Positions 1 through 8,660 of a DNA stretch of 64,000 bases are shown here, piece by piece (position 1 is the stretch's first letter; every line of letters starts with the position of its first letter). The notes below the pieces were generated by a model. It had not been told where the DNA came from. It did not search any database and saw nothing but the letters and a program-made list of their open reading frames with translations. The DNA is from Actinophytocola oryzae (GTDB lineage: Bacteria; Actinomycetota; Actinomycetes; Mycobacteriales; Pseudonocardiaceae), in the NCBI RefSeq assembly GCF_004364325.1, contig NZ_SOCP01000001.1, forward strand, positions 62,001 to 126,000, given 5' to 3'. The translations under genes and the position numbers were made by a program.

Positions 1-711
1 GGCGACGAGAAGGCGCTGCTGTTCGACTGGGGCATCGCCCAGCCGGTCGACGCCAGCCGCGCGGCACCCGTGACCCGGCTCGACCAGCTCGTCGGCACCC
101 CCGCCTACATCGCGCCGGAGCGGCTGTCCGACAAGGTCACCCCCGACCACCGCGCGGACGTCTACTCGCTGGCCGTGGTGCTCTTCGAGTGCCTCGCCGG
201 TCACAAGCCCTTCGACGGCGAGGACATGGCGGTCCTCACGGCCCAGGTGGTCCGCGACCCGCCGCCGCTGCCCGGCCACCTGCCTGCCGCACTCCGCGAC
301 GTCGTGGCGAAGGGCCTGGTCAAGGACCCGGACGCACGCTGGCAGAGCGCGGGCGAGATGGGTGCCGCGGCACAGGCGGCCCTCGCCCCCGCCCAGGTAC
401 CCGTGGCGGCCGTGCCACCGCGCCTGCCCACCCGACCCAGCGCGGCACTGCCCGCACCACCGGTGCCCGCCACGGTTTCGAACGCCCCGCGCATCACCGC
501 CGTGGCGGCGCTCGGCGCGGTCGCCGCCGTCCTCCTCCTGCTGCTCGACGCGGTCGACTCCACCACCTTCTGGCTGCTCCTCGCGTTGCTGGCACCCGGC
601 GGCGGCCTGGTCGGCCTCGGCCTCTGGGGACCGAGGCGCGCCAGGCCGGACACCGTGCTGCCCGGCGACCCGACGTTGCACCCGGGAGGGTTCCCGGGCG
701 TCGGACCGTAG
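1..711 (+). CDS. Serine/threonine protein kinase, C-terminal part (truncated by window start)
   Basis: The reading frame is open from base 1, so only the C-lobe of a Hanks-type kinase is present. Visible elements are the Mg-binding loop at the 5' end, which reads DWG (in LLFDWGIAQ) instead of DFG; the activation segment ending in the APE-type motif (YIAPER); and the helix-F aspartate in HRADVYSLAVVLFECL. A Pro/Ala-rich linker follows, then two hydrophobic stretches near the C-terminus that look like membrane segments. Membrane anchoring downstream of the kinase domain is usual for actinobacterial PknB-like kinases. It is followed 21 bp later by an FHA protein, its likely phospho-reader. The unusual DWG may alter catalysis, but the other motifs look intact. 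Confidence 0.9.
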   Translation, partial: GDEKALLFDWGIAQPVDASRAAPVTRLDQLVGTPAYIAPERLSDKVTPDHRADVYSLAVVLFECLAGHKPFDGEDMAVLTAQVVRDPPPLPGHLPAALRDVVAKGLVKDPDARWQSAGEMGAAAQAALAPAQVPVAAVPPRLPTRPSAALPAPPVPATVSNAPRITAVAALGAVAAVLLLLLDAVDSTTFWLLLALLAPGGGLVGLGLWGPRRARPDTVLPGDPTLHPGGFPGVGP

Positions 712-732
712 CGTCGGAGGCGCAGGAACACG

Positions 733-1557
733 GTGACACACAAGAAGGTCAGCATGACTCAGGGCATGTATCCGCTCGGTCGCCTCACCCCGAGCCTCGT
801 CCGCCAGGAACCGCTCTTCGCCGGGGCAACCGCACCCGCGGGCACGCTCTTCGTGCTCGGCGACGCGGGCGGGTACGCCGCCGCGGCGGTCAGCGGGCGT
901 GAGCTTCTCGTCGGCCGCAACACCCCGGACGTGCACGTGGCCATCGGCAGCGGCGACGCCTACGTCAGCCGCGAGCACGCCACGCTGCGGTGCGTGCCCT
1001 ACGGCGGCACGACACAGTGGGTCATCCGCAACGGCGGCAAGCTCCCCATCCGGATGCCCGACAACGCGCCGCTGCTCAGCGCGCACGAGGCACCCCTGCC
1101 CGGCGGCTACACCCCGCTCTACATCCAGGGCGAGCAGCTGCACGTGGTCGAGGTGCTCGTCAGCGACGGCCGGCGCAGGCGGGGCGCGGTCAGCCCGCAG
1201 ACCAGCACCGGCAATCTGCGGCTGCCGCTGACCAGGCGCGAGTGGCTGGTGCTCGTCGCGATGTTCGCCGACGTGCTGGCCCGCGAGGACCAGGCGATGC
1301 CGAACAGCTGGAACGGCACCGCGAAGCTGCTCAACACCGTGCCCGGCCAGTCCGGCTGGACCGACCGCAAGGCGGAGAACGTCGTCGACGGCGTCCGCCA
1401 GCGCCTCACCTCGGCCGGGATCGAGCGGCTGACCAGGGAGACCGCGCCGTCGGAGGCACTCAAGGCCAACCTGGCGCGCGTACTCCTCGACACCGGCACG
1501 CTCGTGCCGGACGACCTGCGGGTCCTCACCACCGGGATCGGGAACACGGAGAGCTGA
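733..1557 (+). CDS. FHA domain-containing protein
   Basis: The 274-residue product has a forkhead-associated fold near residues 50-150: the LLVGR strand, the SREHATLRC phosphothreonine-recognition loop and a later IRNGG element. FHA domains bind phosphothreonine, so this is a likely effector of the kinase encoded just upstream. The C-terminal half (TRREWLVLVAMFADVLARE...) is helical and looks like a winged-helix-type region of unknown role. GTG at 733 has GGAGG at 716-720; an in-frame ATG at 754 is the alternative start. The stop overlaps the next start (TGATG), indicating translational coupling. Confidence 0.85.
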   Translation: MTHKKVSMTQGMYPLGRLTPSLVRQEPLFAGATAPAGTLFVLGDAGGYAAAAVSGRELLVGRNTPDVHVAIGSGDAYVSREHATLRCVPYGGTTQWVIRNGGKLPIRMPDNAPLLSAHEAPLPGGYTPLYIQGEQLHVVEVLVSDGRRRRGAVSPQTSTGNLRLPLTRREWLVLVAMFADVLAREDQAMPNSWNGTAKLLNTVPGQSGWTDRKAENVVDGVRQRLTSAGIERLTRETAPSEALKANLARVLLDTGTLVPDDLRVLTTGIGNTES

Positions 1558-2663
1558 TGGCGAGATCGAGAGCCGGACTGGCGGGCGTGCGGATCGTCGC
1601 GCTCGTCGCCGGCGTCGTGCTGATCATCGTGGCGGTCGTACTCGTCACGCGGCACGAGAAGGGGCAGGCGGGTGGCTGCGACGAGCCCGCCACCACCGTC
1701 CGGGGCGTGATCGGCTCGGAGAAGCAGGCCTTCTTCGACGACACGCGGGTGACCGACCGCCTGGCGTGCCTGGGTTTCCGCGTCGAGGTCGACGCGAGCG
1801 GCTCCCGTGACATGGTCCAGGCGCTGCACCGCGACGACGGCTACGCGTTCGCGTTCCCGTCGAGCACGCCCACCGCGGAGACCATCCTCACGGAGTTCCG
1901 GCTGACGGAGAAGATCCCCCTGTTCTCCACGCCGATGATCGTGGCGACGTTCAGGCCGATCGTGGACCTGCTGGCGGACAACGGCGTGGTGGCGCAGGCG
2001 GCCGACGGCTCGCGGGTCCTCGACGTCGCGGCCCTGCTCCGGCTCGCCGAGCAGGGCACCACCTGGGACCAGCTGGCGAACAACGACAACCGCTTCACGG
2101 CACACAAGACGGTGCTGCTGTCCACAACGGACCCACTCGACTCGAACTCCGCGATCATGTACCTGTCGATCGCGTCGCAGGTCGCGAACGGCGGCGCGAT
2201 CGTGACCACCCCGCAGCAGGTCGACGCCGTGCTGCCCCGGCTGTGCAGGCTCGTGGCCGACCAGGGTGATAAGCCGGAGACCAGCCAGGTCCTGTTCGAC
2301 AACTACCTGGTCTACGGGATGGGACGCACGCCGATGGCGCTGGTGTACGAGTCCCAGTACGTGACGAGGGCGCCGAAGCCGGAGCTGCCGCCGGACGCGG
2401 TGAAGCTCTTCCCACGCCCGACCGTCTACTCGCGACACACGCTGATCCCGCTGACACCGGACGGCGGGGCGGTCGGCAAGGCGTTGCGCGACGATCCGGA
2501 GCTGGTGCGGCTGGCGGTCGAGCACGGGTTCCGCCCGGAGAGGCCGGTGTCCGGCGAACAGCTCGGCGAGCGGCCGGTGGACGTGGTGGAGTCACCGGAC
2601 TTCGACGTCCTGGAAACGATGCTGTCCGATCTCTCCCCGACTTCCGGAAGGTGTGCGCGATGA
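1557..2663 (+). CDS. Membrane-anchored substrate-binding-fold protein
   Basis: The 368-residue product starts with one transmembrane segment (about residues 9-31, IVALVAGVVLIIVAVVLV), followed by an extracytoplasmic domain resembling a periplasmic solute-binding fold (RGVIGSEKQAFFDD..., hinge-like strands, NYLVYGMGRTPMALVYESQ). The ATG at 1557 overlaps the preceding stop. No ABC permease or ATPase lies nearby, so it is more plausibly a sensor or ligand-presenting protein than an importer component; that is inference. It overlaps the next gene by ATGA. The ligand is unknown. Confidence 0.75.
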   Translation: MARSRAGLAGVRIVALVAGVVLIIVAVVLVTRHEKGQAGGCDEPATTVRGVIGSEKQAFFDDTRVTDRLACLGFRVEVDASGSRDMVQALHRDDGYAFAFPSSTPTAETILTEFRLTEKIPLFSTPMIVATFRPIVDLLADNGVVAQAADGSRVLDVAALLRLAEQGTTWDQLANNDNRFTAHKTVLLSTTDPLDSNSAIMYLSIASQVANGGAIVTTPQQVDAVLPRLCRLVADQGDKPETSQVLFDNYLVYGMGRTPMALVYESQYVTRAPKPELPPDAVKLFPRPTVYSRHTLIPLTPDGGAVGKALRDDPELVRLAVEHGFRPERPVSGEQLGERPVDVVESPDFDVLETMLSDLSPTSGRCAR

Positions 2664-4261
2664 GACGGCTCGTCTTCATGGCGCTGGCCGTCTTCGCCCT
2701 GGCCGGCTGTACGTCCGAACCAGACTCCCGACCATCCGCGCCGACCGACTTCGACGGTCCGCCCGTGACGCTGCGGGTGCTGGCCGGCTCCGAGCTGGCC
2801 GACATGAAGCCGATCCTCGACGAGGCGGCCAAGGCTACCGGCGTGACGGTCACCATGGACTTCACCGGCACCCTCGAAGGCGCAGACACCGTCGCCCGCG
2901 GCGGCGCGGACGGCAGGTACGACGCCGTCTGGTTCTCCTCGACCCGTTACCTGCAGACGATTCCCGAGGCCAAGCAGCGGCTCACCACCTCGACGCGGAT
3001 CATGGGCTCACCCGTCGTCCTCGGCGTGCGCACGTCGACCGCACGCGAGCTGGGCTGGGACCGCGCGGCACCGTCGTGGTCGGACATCGCCGACGCCTCG
3101 GCGGGCGGCAAGCTCACCTACGCCATGACCGACCCGGCCGCGTCCAACACCGGCTTCTCCGCGCTCGTCGCGGTCGCCGCCGCGATCGACGGCTCCGGCG
3201 CGGCACTCGACGCCGCCGCCATCGACCGCATCGCGCCGCAGCTGATCGACTTCTTCGCCGGCCAGCAGCTCACCGCGGGCTCGACGGACTGGCTCACCAG
3301 CGCCTTCGTCCGCCGCGACACCGGTGCGGAGCCGGGGAAGCCGATCGACGGGCTCGTCAGCTACGAGGCGTCGCTGCGGTCGCTGAACCGCGCGGGCACG
3401 CTGCCGGAACCGCTCACGGTCGTGTACCCGAAGGACGGCGTGATCAGCGCCGACTACCCGTTCACGTTGCTCGCCGGCGCGTCCGGCGAGCTCCGCGACG
3501 GCTACCGCAGGCTGGCCGCCTACCTGCGCACGAAGGACGTCCAGAAGTCCATCGTGGACCGGACGCAGCGGCGGGCCGCGGTGCCGGGGGTCGCGTTGCC
3601 GGACAAGGCACCCGCGAGCCTGGTCGAGCTGCCCTTCCCCGGCACCCGCGCGGCCGTCGACGCGTTGCTGACCGCGTACTTCGACCGCCTGCGCAAGCCC
3701 GCGCGGACGGTCTACGTGCTGGACCTGTCCGGGTCGATGGCGGGGGAGCGGCTCGCCTCGCTGAAGACCGCGCTGTCGGACCTCACCGGCGTCGACACCT
3801 CGCTGTCCGGGCAGTACTGCCGGTTCCGCAGCCGGGAGGAGGTGATCCTGCTGCCGTTCAGCACGAAACCCGGGGACCCGGCGACGTTCACGGTGTCCAC
3901 GGATTCCCCGCAGGCCTCCCGCGACGCGATCCGCGGGGCGATCGAGGGCCTCGCCGTCGACGGCGACACCGCGGTGTACGACAGCCTCGTCGCGGCGTAC
4001 GGGTTGTTCGGCGGTGCGGAGGACCGCTTCCTCTCGATCGTCCTGATGACCGACGGCGAGAGCAACACCGGCCGTGGGCTCGGCGACTTCACCGCGTTCC
4101 TTCCCGGTGCGCCACAACAGGTCCGCGTGTTCCCGATCCTGTTCGGCGAGGCGGCGGAGCAGGAGATGCGCCAGGTGGCCACGGCGACCGGCGGCGAGGT
4201 CTTCGACGCGCGGCAGGGCGACCTCGGCAAGGCGTTCTGCCAGATCCGCGGCTACCAGTAG
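2660..4261 (+). CDS. Substrate-binding and von Willebrand factor A domain lipoprotein
   Basis: The 533-residue lipoprotein has a type II signal peptide with lipobox LAGC near residue 20. Residues about 35-330 form an extracellular solute-binding-like domain (VTLRVLAGSELADMKPILDEAAKATG). Residues about 350-533 form a vWA domain with an intact MIDAS motif, DLSGSM, and the later MTDGESN loop. The ATG at 2660 is chosen over an upstream GTG because it follows GGAAG and makes the ATGA overlap. It is the last gene of the kinase/FHA operon. The domain pair suggests a surface protein that senses a ligand and makes metal-dependent protein contacts. Confidence 0.85.
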   Translation: MRRLVFMALAVFALAGCTSEPDSRPSAPTDFDGPPVTLRVLAGSELADMKPILDEAAKATGVTVTMDFTGTLEGADTVARGGADGRYDAVWFSSTRYLQTIPEAKQRLTTSTRIMGSPVVLGVRTSTARELGWDRAAPSWSDIADASAGGKLTYAMTDPAASNTGFSALVAVAAAIDGSGAALDAAAIDRIAPQLIDFFAGQQLTAGSTDWLTSAFVRRDTGAEPGKPIDGLVSYEASLRSLNRAGTLPEPLTVVYPKDGVISADYPFTLLAGASGELRDGYRRLAAYLRTKDVQKSIVDRTQRRAAVPGVALPDKAPASLVELPFPGTRAAVDALLTAYFDRLRKPARTVYVLDLSGSMAGERLASLKTALSDLTGVDTSLSGQYCRFRSREEVILLPFSTKPGDPATFTVSTDSPQASRDAIRGAIEGLAVDGDTAVYDSLVAAYGLFGGAEDRFLSIVLMTDGESNTGRGLGDFTAFLPGAPQQVRVFPILFGEAAEQEMRQVATATGGEVFDARQGDLGKAFCQIRGYQ

Positions 4262-4332
4262 GAACCGGTACCACCGCGAGACCGGGTGCCTCCCCCATTG
4301 GCTACGGTGTGGGCCGACGAGGGGGTGCATCC

Positions 4333-7300
4333 ATGACTCCGCGGCGAAGACACACGGGAGCCGGGCCGGACGGCGGCCACCACGACTCCGGGTCCGGCAG
4401 TACTGGTCGGACCGGTGACGGCGCGGACGTCGACCCCGACCACGTCGACACGATGGCCGGGCGGCTCGCGAACACCGGGGGCCGCGTCGACTCGGTCGGC
4501 ACCACGCTCGACGGGATCACCGTCGGCAGCCAGAGCATGGGCATCGTGGGCGGGAGCTTCACCGGCGCCGCGCAGACCCACGTGCAGGCCGCCCGCCACC
4601 ACGTGACCCGCACGCGCCAGGCCGTGCGCGACGCCGAGGACGGCACCCGCGCGACCGCCCGGGACTACCGCGTCACCGAGGAAACCAACGCGGCGAACCT
4701 CGCCGACATCGACACCGGCACCGACGTCCCCCGCACCGGCCGGGGCACGGCAGGCGGTGGCACGGCAGGCGGTGGCACGGTTCCGCCACGCGGGCCGGAC
4801 CGGCCGGGCGGTGACGGCGACGACCCGGGCGGCGGCCAGCGCAGCGACGGGAACGGCGGCTGCGACGGCAAGGGCGGCGACCCCGTCGACGTCGTGTCCG
4901 GCCAGATGATCACCGACGCGGTCGACGTCGAGCTGCCCGGGCTCCTGCCGCTGGTCCTGCGCCGCGCCTACGCCTCCGGGTACGAGCACGGCGCGTCCTT
5001 CGGCCCCGGCTGGTCCGCGACCGTCGACCAGCGCCTCGAGCTCACCGCCGACGCGGTCCGCTACGTCGGCGACGACGCGCAGGTCCTCGTCTACCCGCAC
5101 CCCGGCAGCGAGCCGGTGCTGCCCGCCGCGGGCGCCCGCTGGCCGCTCACCAGGGACGGCGCGACCTACCGCGTCGAGGACCCGGAGTCCGGCTGGGTAC
5201 GCCACTTCGCGCCCGACTCGACCGACCGCTACCGCCTCACCACGCTGACCGACCGCAACGGCAACGCGATCACCTTCACCCGCGACCGCGTCACCCACGC
5301 GGGCTACGTCGTGGCCATCGACCACACCGAGACACAGGCAGGCGAGCGCGTCGGCGCGCTGCGGCTGCTCGACGGCAGTCCCGACGGCATCCGGCTCGTC
5401 CAGTTCGGCTACGACGTGGCCGGCAGGCTCACCGCGATCATGGACTCGACCGGTGTCCCCTACCGGTACGCCTACGACGACGCGAACCGGATCACGGCGT
5501 GGGTCGACCGCAACGGCTACCGCTACGACTACGGCTACGACGCGGCGGGCCGGGTGGTGCGCGCCGAGGGCCAGGACGGCACGCTGACCTCGACGTTCGC
5601 CTACGACACCGAGAACCGGGTCACCACGGTCACCGGCGCGTACGCACAGGTCACCGCCTACCACTACGACCGGCACAACCACCTGACCCGCGTGGTCGAC
5701 CCGCTCGGCAACGCGGTCGCCATGGAGTACGACCGCCACCACCGCCTGCTCTCCCACACCGACGGCCTGGGCAACACGATCCGCTACACCCTCGACGAGA
5801 ACGGCGACCCGGTCGCGGTCGACCAGGCCGACGGCACCCGCCTCACCGTCGAGTACGAGCGGCGCCGCCCGGTCCGCGCGGTCGCCGCGGACGGCGGGGT
5901 CTGGCGCCACGCCTACGACGAGCGCGGCAACCTCCTGTCGGTCACCGACCCGGCGGGCGGCGTCATCGCCTACGCCTACGACGGTCGCGGCCACCGCGTC
6001 GCCCGCACCGACCCGCTCGGCCGCGTCGAGCGCTACGACACCGACGCGGCGGGGCTCGTCGTCCGGGTCACGTCGGCGAGCGGGTTCACCGGCACCCTCA
6101 CGCGTGACCCGTTCGGCCGGGTCACCTCGGTCACCGACGCCGTCCACGGCGTCACCGGCCAGGGCTGGACCGTGGAGGGCAGGCAGCTGTGGCGGGTGCT
6201 CCCCGACGGCGCGCGTGAGGAGTGGCGCTACGACGCCATGGGCAACCTCACCGAGTACCGCAACCCGGCCGGGCACGCCACCGCCTTCACCTACGGCCCG
6301 TTCGGCCTGCCCGCGTCGCGCGTGGAGGCCGACGGCGCCCGGTACGTGTTCACCCACGACCACGAGCTGCGCCTCACGGCCGTGACCAACCCGGCGGGCC
6401 TGCGCTGGCGGTACGTGTTCGACGCGGCGGGCAGGCTGGTCGAGGAGACCGACTTCAACGACCGGACCATGCGCTACGCCAACGACGCCGCGAACCGCCT
6501 CACCGAGCGGACCAACGGCGCGGGCCAGACCGTCAGGCTCGACCGGGACGTCGTCGGCCGGGTCGTGCGCTCGGTGTCCGACGACGGCCGCACCACCACC
6601 TTCGCCTACGACGCCGCGGGCCGGGCCGTCCGCGCGGCGGCGGAGGACAGCGTGGTGGAGTACGCCCACGACCCGGTCGGCCGGATCGTCGCGGAGACCG
6701 TCGACGGCCGGACCGTCTCGCACACCTACGACCTCGCGGGCCGGCGGGTGCGCCGCGTGACCCCCTCCGGGGTGGTGTCGGAGTGGACCTACGACGCCGA
6801 CGGGCTGCCCGAGGTGCTCGCGACGGCGGGCGGCACCCTGTCGTTCCGCCACGACGGCGCGGGCCGCGAGGTCGGCAGGACGTTCGGCAGCGGGTCGCTC
6901 ACCCAGACGTGGGGCCCGGCGAACCAACTCGTCGGCCAGACGATCCTCGGCGCGGGCGGGCACCGGCTCCAGGCACGCGGCTACCGCTACCACACGGACG
7001 GGCGGCCCTCGGAGATCACCGACCAGCTCGCGGGCACCCGCCGCTTCGACCTCGACCCGGCAGGCCGCGTCACCGCCGTGCACGCGGCGAGCTGGCGGGA
7101 GACCTACGCCTACGACCCGCTCGGCAACGTCGCGACCGCCACCTACCCCGCGCAGGACGACAGCGCGCAGGGGCCACGCGACACGCAGGGCACGCTGGTG
7201 CGCCGGGCCGGACGCGTGTCCTACGAGTACGACGCCCAGGGCCGCGTGGCCCGCACCGTGCGGCGCACGCTGTCCGGGTTGCGCCAGGAGTGGCGGTACA

Positions 7301-8319
7301 CGTGGGACGCCGAGGACCGGCTGACCGGTGTGGTCACCCCGGACGGCGTGGTGTGGCGGTACCGCTACGACCCGCTCGGCCGCCGCGTCGCCAAGGTGCG
7401 CATCGGCGAGGACGGCCTGGTCGCGGAGGAGACGGTGTTCAGCTGGGACGGTGGCACGCTCGCCGAGCAGTGGACCGTCACCGGCGGCGTCGGCGAGGCC
7501 GTGACCTGGGACTACGATCCCGGCACCTACCGGGCGGCGACCCAGCTGCGCCGCACGTGGGAGAACCAGGACGAGATCGACAACCAGTTCTACGCGATCG
7601 TCACCGACCTGGTCGGCACACCGAGCGAGCTGGTCACGCTCGACGGTCGGATCGCGTGGCGGCGCACGGCCGGCCTGTGGGGGAGCGGCTTCACGACCGG
7701 GGCGCCGGGGGTCGACTGTCCGCTGGGCTTCCCCGGCCAGTACCACGACACCGAGACCGGCCTGTACTACAACCTGACGCGTTACTACGACGCGGACCTC
7801 GCCGCGTACCTGTCGCCGGACCCGCTCGGGCTGCGGCCCGCGATGAACCCGTACCGGTACGTCGACAACCCGCTGATGTGGATCGACCCGCTCGGGCTGT
7901 CCGCGTTCACGCCGCTCCAGTTGGCGTTCACGAGGTTCTGGTCCCCTGTGGACTACGGCGGCCAGCGCGTGTACCAGCGCGATGACCTCGTCGAACCGGA
8001 CCACGTGTCGCCACTGGACAAGTACGGCAGGACCAACCTGAAACGGATGACCCAGGGCCTCGCGCCGATGGGGCCGGACGACAAACCGGTCGACATCCAC
8101 CATGTGCTCCAGACCCAGGACGGCCCGCTCGCGGAGCTGACACAGTCGATGCACCTGGCGCAGGGTGCGTACCTCGGCGGTGGTTCCCACAACACGCTGC
8201 ACTGGAAGGCGCGCACGGACCTGCCCAGCGGGATGGACCGGGATGCGTTCGAGGACTGGAAGAAGGAATACCGGCGGGAACGGGCCAAGGGATTCGGATC
8301 GTGTCCTGAGAGACGATGA
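4333..8319 (+). CDS. RHS/YD-repeat polymorphic toxin with C-terminal LHH (HNH/EndoVII) nuclease domain
   Basis: The 1328-residue protein has three parts. Residues about 30-125 form a helical WXG100/EspC-like leader, pointing to type VII secretion. From about residue 180, a DUF6531-type entry (GDPVDVVSGQMITDAVDVELPG) leads into some twenty YD repeats and the RHS core (GLYYNLTRYYD, SPDPLGL, NPYRYVDNPLMWIDPLGL). The last ~120 residues are a toxin tip with GRTNLKRMTQGLAP, VDIHH (His1256/His1257) and a downstream NTLHW, matching the LHH family of HNH/EndoVII nucleases; the expected activity is DNA cleavage. ATG 4333 follows GAGGGGG. The gene overlaps a damaged immunity gene by 4 bp. Confidence 0.9.
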   Translation: MTPRRRHTGAGPDGGHHDSGSGSTGRTGDGADVDPDHVDTMAGRLANTGGRVDSVGTTLDGITVGSQSMGIVGGSFTGAAQTHVQAARHHVTRTRQAVRDAEDGTRATARDYRVTEETNAANLADIDTGTDVPRTGRGTAGGGTAGGGTVPPRGPDRPGGDGDDPGGGQRSDGNGGCDGKGGDPVDVVSGQMITDAVDVELPGLLPLVLRRAYASGYEHGASFGPGWSATVDQRLELTADAVRYVGDDAQVLVYPHPGSEPVLPAAGARWPLTRDGATYRVEDPESGWVRHFAPDSTDRYRLTTLTDRNGNAITFTRDRVTHAGYVVAIDHTETQAGERVGALRLLDGSPDGIRLVQFGYDVAGRLTAIMDSTGVPYRYAYDDANRITAWVDRNGYRYDYGYDAAGRVVRAEGQDGTLTSTFAYDTENRVTTVTGAYAQVTAYHYDRHNHLTRVVDPLGNAVAMEYDRHHRLLSHTDGLGNTIRYTLDENGDPVAVDQADGTRLTVEYERRRPVRAVAADGGVWRHAYDERGNLLSVTDPAGGVIAYAYDGRGHRVARTDPLGRVERYDTDAAGLVVRVTSASGFTGTLTRDPFGRVTSVTDAVHGVTGQGWTVEGRQLWRVLPDGAREEWRYDAMGNLTEYRNPAGHATAFTYGPFGLPASRVEADGARYVFTHDHELRLTAVTNPAGLRWRYVFDAAGRLVEETDFNDRTMRYANDAANRLTERTNGAGQTVRLDRDVVGRVVRSVSDDGRTTTFAYDAAGRAVRAAAEDSVVEYAHDPVGRIVAETVDGRTVSHTYDLAGRRVRRVTPSGVVSEWTYDADGLPEVLATAGGTLSFRHDGAGREVGRTFGSGSLTQTWGPANQLVGQTILGAGGHRLQARGYRYHTDGRPSEITDQLAGTRRFDLDPAGRVTAVHAASWRETYAYDPLGNVATATYPAQDDSAQGPRDTQGTLVRRAGRVSYEYDAQGRVARTVRRTLSGLRQEWRYTWDAEDRLTGVVTPDGVVWRYRYDPLGRRVAKVRIGEDGLVAEETVFSWDGGTLAEQWTVTGGVGEAVTWDYDPGTYRAATQLRRTWENQDEIDNQFYAIVTDLVGTPSELVTLDGRIAWRRTAGLWGSGFTTGAPGVDCPLGFPGQYHDTETGLYYNLTRYYDADLAAYLSPDPLGLRPAMNPYRYVDNPLMWIDPLGLSAFTPLQLAFTRFWSPVDYGGQRVYQRDDLVEPDHVSPLDKYGRTNLKRMTQGLAPMGPDDKPVDIHHVLQTQDGPLAELTQSMHLAQGAYLGGGSHNTLHWKARTDLPSGMDRDAFEDWKKEYRRERAKGFGSCPERR

Positions 8320-8517
8320 GCGGTGTCGAATCGGTAGCGGAACTCGTCGAACTGATCAGGAACAACCCCGACGAGGCGAACTTCACGGGCGGCCTGTCCG
8401 AACAGGACGTCGTGCGCGCGGAACGGGAGCTGTCGATGGCGTTTCCCCCGTCTCGCCGACGACTTCGGCACGTATGCCCTGCGCAGGTACACCCACGCGC
8501 TGGGCCGAACGCACTGA
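8316..8517 (+). pseudogene. Broken immunity gene (SUKH/SMI1-KNR4-like remnant)
   Basis: ATG 8316 overlaps the toxin stop, as expected for an immunity gene. The first ~45 codons (ELVELIRNNPDEANFTGGLSEQDVVRAERELSMAFPPS) resemble the start of SUKH-family proteins, which continue with a sequence like YRRFLAEFG. Here the frame is lost after FPPS near 8450, and the continuation (LADDFGTYALRRY...) appears in another frame, ending at TGA 8515-8517. That TGA lies inside the first unit of the 30-bp repeat array, and most of the ~150-residue family length is missing. The call is a frameshifted and 3'-truncated remnant. Family assignment is tentative; truncation is clear from the sequence. Confidence 0.6.
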
Positions 8518-8660
8518 AGGACGCCTTCGTAACGCTCGGCGCACTGAAGGGAGCCTTCGTGACGGTGGCTGCACTGAAGGGAGCCTTCGTAACGCCGCAC
8601 GTACTGAAGGGAGCTTTCGTAACGCCGCACGTACTGAAGGCGTCCTTCAGTGCGTGCGGC
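8511..8660. repeat. Array of five 30-bp repeats (GAAGG..CCTTC family)
   Basis: Units start at 8511, 8541, 8571, 8601 and 8631 with an exact 30-bp period. Each reads roughly GYACTGAAGGgAGCCTTCGT plus a variable 10-base tail. The last unit is the diagnostic end form GAAGGCGTCCTTCAGTGC. The core is a near-palindrome able to form a hairpin. The array sits between two convergent genes, and both the upstream remnant (ends ..RTH, TGA 8515-8517) and the LacI gene (ends ..RTH, TGA at 8647-8649 on the minus strand) take their stop codons from it. A terminator role is plausible. Confidence 0.9.

Noticed and set aside
4252..8202. Very long minus-strand open frame opposite the RHS gene
   Set aside because: It is an antisense shadow of GC-rich codons; the plus strand has clear YD repeats and an SD, the minus frame has no domain.
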